Of a stretch of DNA of 64,000 bases, positions 59,022 to 64,000 are shown in pieces. This DNA comes from Antedon bifida. Taxonomy: Eukaryota > Echinodermata > Crinoidea > Comatulida > Antedonidae. The DNA is taken from positions 25,153,820-25,217,819 of the forward strand of contig OY727096.1 of the NCBI GenBank assembly GCA_963402885.1, written 5' to 3'. The position numbers were made by a program, and so were the translations under genes. The notes below the pieces were generated by a model. The model made no database searches. It had not been told where the DNA came from and was given only the letters and a program-made list of their open reading frames with translations. Within the stretch, counting starts at the first letter, position 1, and every line of letters starts with the position of its first letter.

Positions 59022-60076
59022 CAAGGTTACACGTAAAGAATCATGTCAAAATTATTCTACTGCAGGTACTGGAGTAACTAATTTTTCAACTGCAATAAAA
59101 TGTGATTTTAATTTATCTTAAAGTAGAAGGCAGCCATTGCAATAACCAGTGTGTGATTAGCCAATATATAGCTTGCTAAATAATTGCATAAAGCATAGGC
59201 CACTGTTAAAATAAGTGGTAGTAACTGCAGTAGGATATTGGTTGACATTGTCCTTAACTTCACGTCCCGTCATGAGGATTGTGACCAAAGGAGAGAACGC
59301 TGGACCCGCCTCATTTTATATTGACGTCACTTCTGGTGGATTCTCATACGCTTAGCCTATCCTTTCCATGTCGTCTCTCATAAATTCATTCATAATTACT
59401 TAATTTAACTTCTGCGGCGCGAAGGGTTTTATGTTGTCGAACTCCTTGCCAAAATACCTAGCTAGTATTGTTCGATCCTTACAGTACATGTAAGGAAAGA
59501 GAGACATTTTTCCTTCCATAAAAACATAGCTTTAAAAAAGACTTAAAACACAAAACGCACACTAAATTTTGTATTAAATTGTTGTGCAGTATTGACACAT
59601 TTTGGCTTTCAGAAATAGTGAGACATGGGGAACGCAGCTTACTCTATTTTAAGTCACTGAAATATACCTATTTTTTCGAGTAATATTTTAACCATAGGCC
59701 TATTTAAAATACTTTCTAATAATTATGCAGTTTTAAAATTATAATTTTATAAACAGTTTATCTATTATATAATACATTTTCAAAATTAATAACTCACATA
59801 CTTAAATTAATTAAACGGAAATTATATAAGGTTAGGAATTTTAATAAAATAATTTGGGATTATTTTGTGTGTGAGTGTGATAGTATGTTATTTGTTTATA
59901 TTCAATTATTTAAATCCTGGTAGAGCGGTTTAACCACGATACCCACCAGTTCGTAAATTGTGATGGCGCTAGTTACAATTCGTTATGCGTGAGTAATCAC
60001 TTAACATTGTGCATAAACGGGCATAAATAGATCTTTACCCATCGTCCACTGTGAATACAATAAAGTGCATGAGTAA

Positions 60077-60226
60077 AGGCCAACTCAGACAGCTTGTACG
60101 ACGAGGCCAGACGAAACGGTTGATTCGTCGGTGCTGTCTGAGTTGAATCCCGACGAGACGAGTCGTCTTGAGATAGCGTCGGGTGTAGTAGGTCGTCGCG
60201 AGAACATGTTTAACGTTGGCCTTAAG
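60077..60226. mobile_element. small fold-back element
   Basis: AAGGCCAAC at the left is mirrored by GTTGGCCTT at the right. Inside, AACTCAGACAGC is mirrored by GCTGTCTGAGTT. It is rich in CGACGAG motifs. Non-coding and probably a MITE, with no clear target duplication. Confidence 0.5.
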
Positions 60227-60810
60227 GCGTTATCATATTACACCATGTAAGCCAGAGATGTGGAATACGAATGAATTAAGCTGATTGTCGTAATTTTGTA
60301 CGTCAGAATCGACTAAATGCTGAACACTTTATTACTATACTAGTATTATTTATTATTATATGCAACAAGAAAAATATATTTGAACGAAATGTCGCCACCA
60401 TTCGCCTGAATGATGAATTTGCAGATATTAGAATTATTAGTTCATAAACCCGTTCATAAACCATGTGGTCTTAATTTAAAGTTTGTAGTTAAACGGACCG
60501 TGTGGAGATACATATACTCTGCCACAGTAGTTTCGAAGTGATGAAGTATAGGCCTGTATTTTAAGGTTCTTTTTTATCTCTTCAAAACCCACTCTACACT
60601 TCAATATAAGCTAAAAGAAATACAAAATATTGGCATATGCAAGTTGCGTTAGATATAGTACAATGATGTATAAGTTACAATAATCTTTACTGCAAGAGTC
60701 CACAAAGTGTTAGTGGCATGTCGGTGCTCATTTTTGGTTGAACACGCTTGCTTGGTTTTAAACTAACGAATTTTGTCTGCCACAACATTACGGGTAAAAC
60801 AGTTTAAAAG

Positions 60811-60956
60811 CATGGTGACCAACACAACGTACGCGCAACGCAATTCAAGCGAGTTGACCAATGAATAAGCGACAGTTTGGATGATCCTGTTTGTGATTGG
60901 TCAAATTACGTTGCGCTTAGGTCCTTGCGTTGCGTCGTAGTGGAAACAAAGCTTTA
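60811..60956. mobile_element. fold-back element family B, best-preserved copy
   Basis: GCGCAACGCAATTCAAGCGA and GTTGACCAATGAATAAGCGA at the left are inverted as TGATTGGTCAAATTACGTTG and CGCTTAGGTCCTTGCGTTGC at the right. The element ends near GTGGAAACAAAGCTTT. Confidence 0.65.
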
Positions 60957-63900
60957 GTTTAGAGATTGTGCTGTTGAATATAATAATTTGACCTTTTTCA
61001 GTTTTTGCCTTTTTTAACATCTTGTCTATAAAAACATATGTAATTGATTACAGCGGAAGATGCTATATTTTATATGTATTTTTGTTGCTGATGCTTGTCT
61101 AGGACGCAAGCCAACGACCTATTAGCCTTCATCGAACTCAACCGAATCGCCCAAATGAAATTAACAACATGTGCTAGATTCCTTTCCATTTATTTTAACA
61201 TCAAAATTAGATAATTTCTGAAGGTCGATGAAATAATATGGGCGTTTGAATGAACTCCGAACAGGATATTGTATAAGTACATTTGACTGAACGTTATTTG
61301 ATTACATCTTTAGCTGATTTTAGTATAACACACTGGTGTTTTTAACTAGTAAAATTTGCCTTGAATAAGAAGCTATGAAAATCGTCATATAATTGGGGGA
61401 AATTCCACATTGAAGTGGGCATAATTGTCAATAGCCAATTCTGTGTCAACCAGTTGGGTTATATTGGAATTGGTTCAAAATTCTAAAGGCGTTTACCCAA
61501 TGTGTCACCAGGAACGTATTAGTATAGAACATAATTGTTAACTGTTACCGCCAACGACAACATGGTCTCAGTCACCCTTAAATAATTAGCAAACACAATA
61601 CAACACGTCAGGTGAAGAATTAGCCCCGGAATTAGCCTATACCCCAAGCAAGGGATATTACTATCTTAAGCCTACGAATCAACTATGAGCTTTCGCAACG
61701 TGTGTGACCAATACACTTTGAACGTATCTACAAATATTGTATTATTAGACGTACAGCTTTTAAGAATTAATACCGGTGCAGATAAATGTGAAGGTTTAGA
61801 TTAAACAGTTTTATGACCTAAGATAGGCATACATGTTTAAAAGTGAGTGATGCATATATAGAGAAGGCTATTGAAGAATACAAACAAAAAACGAATGAAG
61901 ACGAGCATGCCAATAGAAAGACCCGAGAAAGACACTAAACACCAATTCTAACATATCCTAACACTAATCCTAACACTAACACAAATGCTAACCATTTTAA
62001 CCATGATTCTAACTCTTAATATAACCAGCGAGAGCATGTTCGACTTTCGTTTTGACGGTCTCGATACATCTGAGCAAATCCGCCTGACGAAGTCTGTTCA
62101 ACCTCTGTTGACATCAGACAGAGAGTAGGCCTATTATCTATAACATCTTATGACATAATCGCATATTATAGGCCCTAAGTGACATTGAAAATTATAATCA
62201 CAGAAACCGTCACGCAAAATCCCGTAGGCCTAAATTCATAATACAAGTTGATTTTGAAACATTTGTATTATTATTGACTGCAAGTTTACTTTTTCACACA
62301 TCATCTCTAACACCCAAACTCAAATATTGTCATTACAGTTATCTTTGTAATATACTATAAACAATCATTCTTCGTAGCTGGATCCTCCAAACGTCTATGC
62401 AATAATTATAGTAGTGAAAAAGAAGAAAGAAAAGGAATCATATAAGCTATTTGCTTGTTAACCGACCCATTAACAAAGCAAGTATTACCCAGTCAGCTGA
62501 AGCTGCAAACGGGTTCTGTTTTTCAGCAGTTTCTTTCTTTCCTTCCGTCAACACATTAAACATTATTTGAGTGCCAAAGGTCAGAACATTCCACTGTCTG
62601 GATTCATGTTCTATTTAACATAGTCTTTCTAGTGGGTCAGAAAAAAATCTGGTGGACTATGGAGTGTGGACTAACATAAAAAAAGACAATGACTACAGAT
62701 TTGGGGAAAGTCTACTGTCCACCGACTAGCAGCAAGAATTATGGGTAATCAAGTGATCACATCTAGGCCTACTGGTGTAAAGATTTTTATTTGTTTTTAC
62801 ATGATTGACAACTAATTTTTCAGAAAAAAACTCTTCCGATTCAGGAAGCCTCAAATGCACTATCGATGCACATCATTAATGTATCCGACTGACCTTCATT
62901 ACTTTTTTCCCCTTACATTCTGCCGTTCTTAGAAACAAGTCCATTTTTTCATGAAGCAGTACGTTGCCTACACTAATTTTGTGTAAACAAGAAGTCGGTT
63001 CACGGACGACGCATCAATTATGATGTTTAGAAAATTAAAGATAAAGGAAGTCTATAAGATTACTAATTAATATGGTACCGACACATACGTGCTGATTGGT
63101 AAAAGAGTAACCAATAATACAAAATATTGTAGGCCTACTGATGTAGTTGAAATACACGCTGGGCCACTCTTCCAACAGTTTTATTTGCTGAGGTTCTGCA
63201 TATTGTTTCAATAATTATGTTTTTCTGCTTTTAATGTTTATTTCTTTTTTATTTGATTTGAGTTTAATTGAAAATAATTATAAAAAATATATACAAATGA
63301 TAACATGAAAAACTGAAAAACATTTTATGGAAGATTTTCCAGGTTTAGCCCAAAAATACTTAGAGCTTCTGTGGGGCCCCCTTATGAGCTTCACGATTCC
63401 CAACCTGAGCAGCTAAACTGTGCCACTTCAAGCTCAAAATATCGGTTAATAAGTTAAGTGTTCCATGACTTGTTATGGTATACGCATACGACGATATGTT
63501 ATGTAACCCTTGATATATTAAAAACCAAATTGACATTAACACTATACAACCGTGGCATGTCGCTAGGAAGGGGTCAACATGGGAATATGTTGATGTGAAC
63601 ACACTCTTCCGCCTACGTCCGAACGTTTTATAAATTTAATTCCTGATGAATTCGATTTTTAAGACAAAAGACACATCCTTGGCCCGTTTATTTAATCGTA
63701 AGGCGAATTTTGACATTTTGTCTAGTCTAATAAAGAGCTACAATTGTGTGTAGACTATGACTAAATATTTTTATATCGTATTTTTATTTATACTGTTGTT
63801 TGAAACGAAGCCTATCCATGCAGAATATAAAACAGGCACTGCCTCTATTCGCGCGCACTTAATCTGTTCATTAATCCATGATCTGTTTGACAGGATCACG

Positions 63901-64000
63901 GAAAATGGGACCGTTCGCGTTTATGATTTTTTATTAAAAAAAACGGAACAGGTCATACATTTCATTCATTTTTATTTTTCCACTCAAATGTCAATATCTA

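Larger units (their letters stand above)
58871..64000. other. gene-free 3' flank
   Basis: No exon is recognisable on either strand. It holds the 3' UTR of the Patched-like gene, one well-formed family B element, a second small fold-back element and a dispersed repeat. Open frames at 58939-59121 and 63360-63602 have no support. Confidence 0.5.

Noticed and set aside
60000-60075. Possible tRNA or small RNA gene in the 3' flank
   Set aside because: No cloverleaf, A-box/B-box pair or conserved snRNA motif could be found by eye here or elsewhere in the window.

Overview
This window is animal (metazoan) genomic DNA. It is AT-rich, its genes are split by GT-AG introns, and it is full of transposon remnants and minisatellites. 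The palindromic octamer TAGGCCTA and close variants recur dozens of times in noncoding DNA. From memory that is common in echinoderm and related marine deuterostome genomes, so an echinoderm is my best guess. No taxonomic marker was available to test this.

Five protein-coding genes can be rebuilt exon by exon, and all have intact reading frames. From left to right they are: a clan-2 cytochrome P450 (minus strand, 4 coding exons, 492 aa, 9446-4080); the mismatch-repair ATPase MSH6 (minus, 29 coding exons, 1368 aa, 28089-11805); a secreted or lysosomal acid sphingomyelinase (minus, 12 coding exons, 580 aa, 38509-30763); bystin, a 40S ribosome biogenesis factor (plus, 10 coding exons, 423 aa, 43596-49645); and a Patched-domain RND-type membrane protein (plus, 2 coding exons, 899 aa, 55891-58870). 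They belong to unrelated pathways (oxidation, DNA repair, sphingolipid turnover, ribosome assembly, sterol or lipid-type transport). Nothing suggests they form a functional cluster.

Most of the remaining DNA is repeats. I identified a recent LTR retrotransposon derivative with two identical 196-bp LTRs and a tRNA-Leu-type primer site inside a sphingomyelinase intron. I also found a 2.67-kb terminal-inverted-repeat element with an apparent 9-bp target duplication between the sphingomyelinase and bystin genes. It holds a decayed LINE and a nested TTAA-flanked element. A hAT-type MITE has a perfect 8-bp target duplication. One MITE family with TA target sites (tips AAGCTCTGTC) has eight copies spread through the window. 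Several other fold-back families, LINE 3' ends with short tandem tails, three large minisatellites and a perfect 34-bp inverted repeat inside MSH6 complete the set.

The regions 1-4079, 28258-30208, 49646-55869 and 58871-64000 contain no gene I can support.
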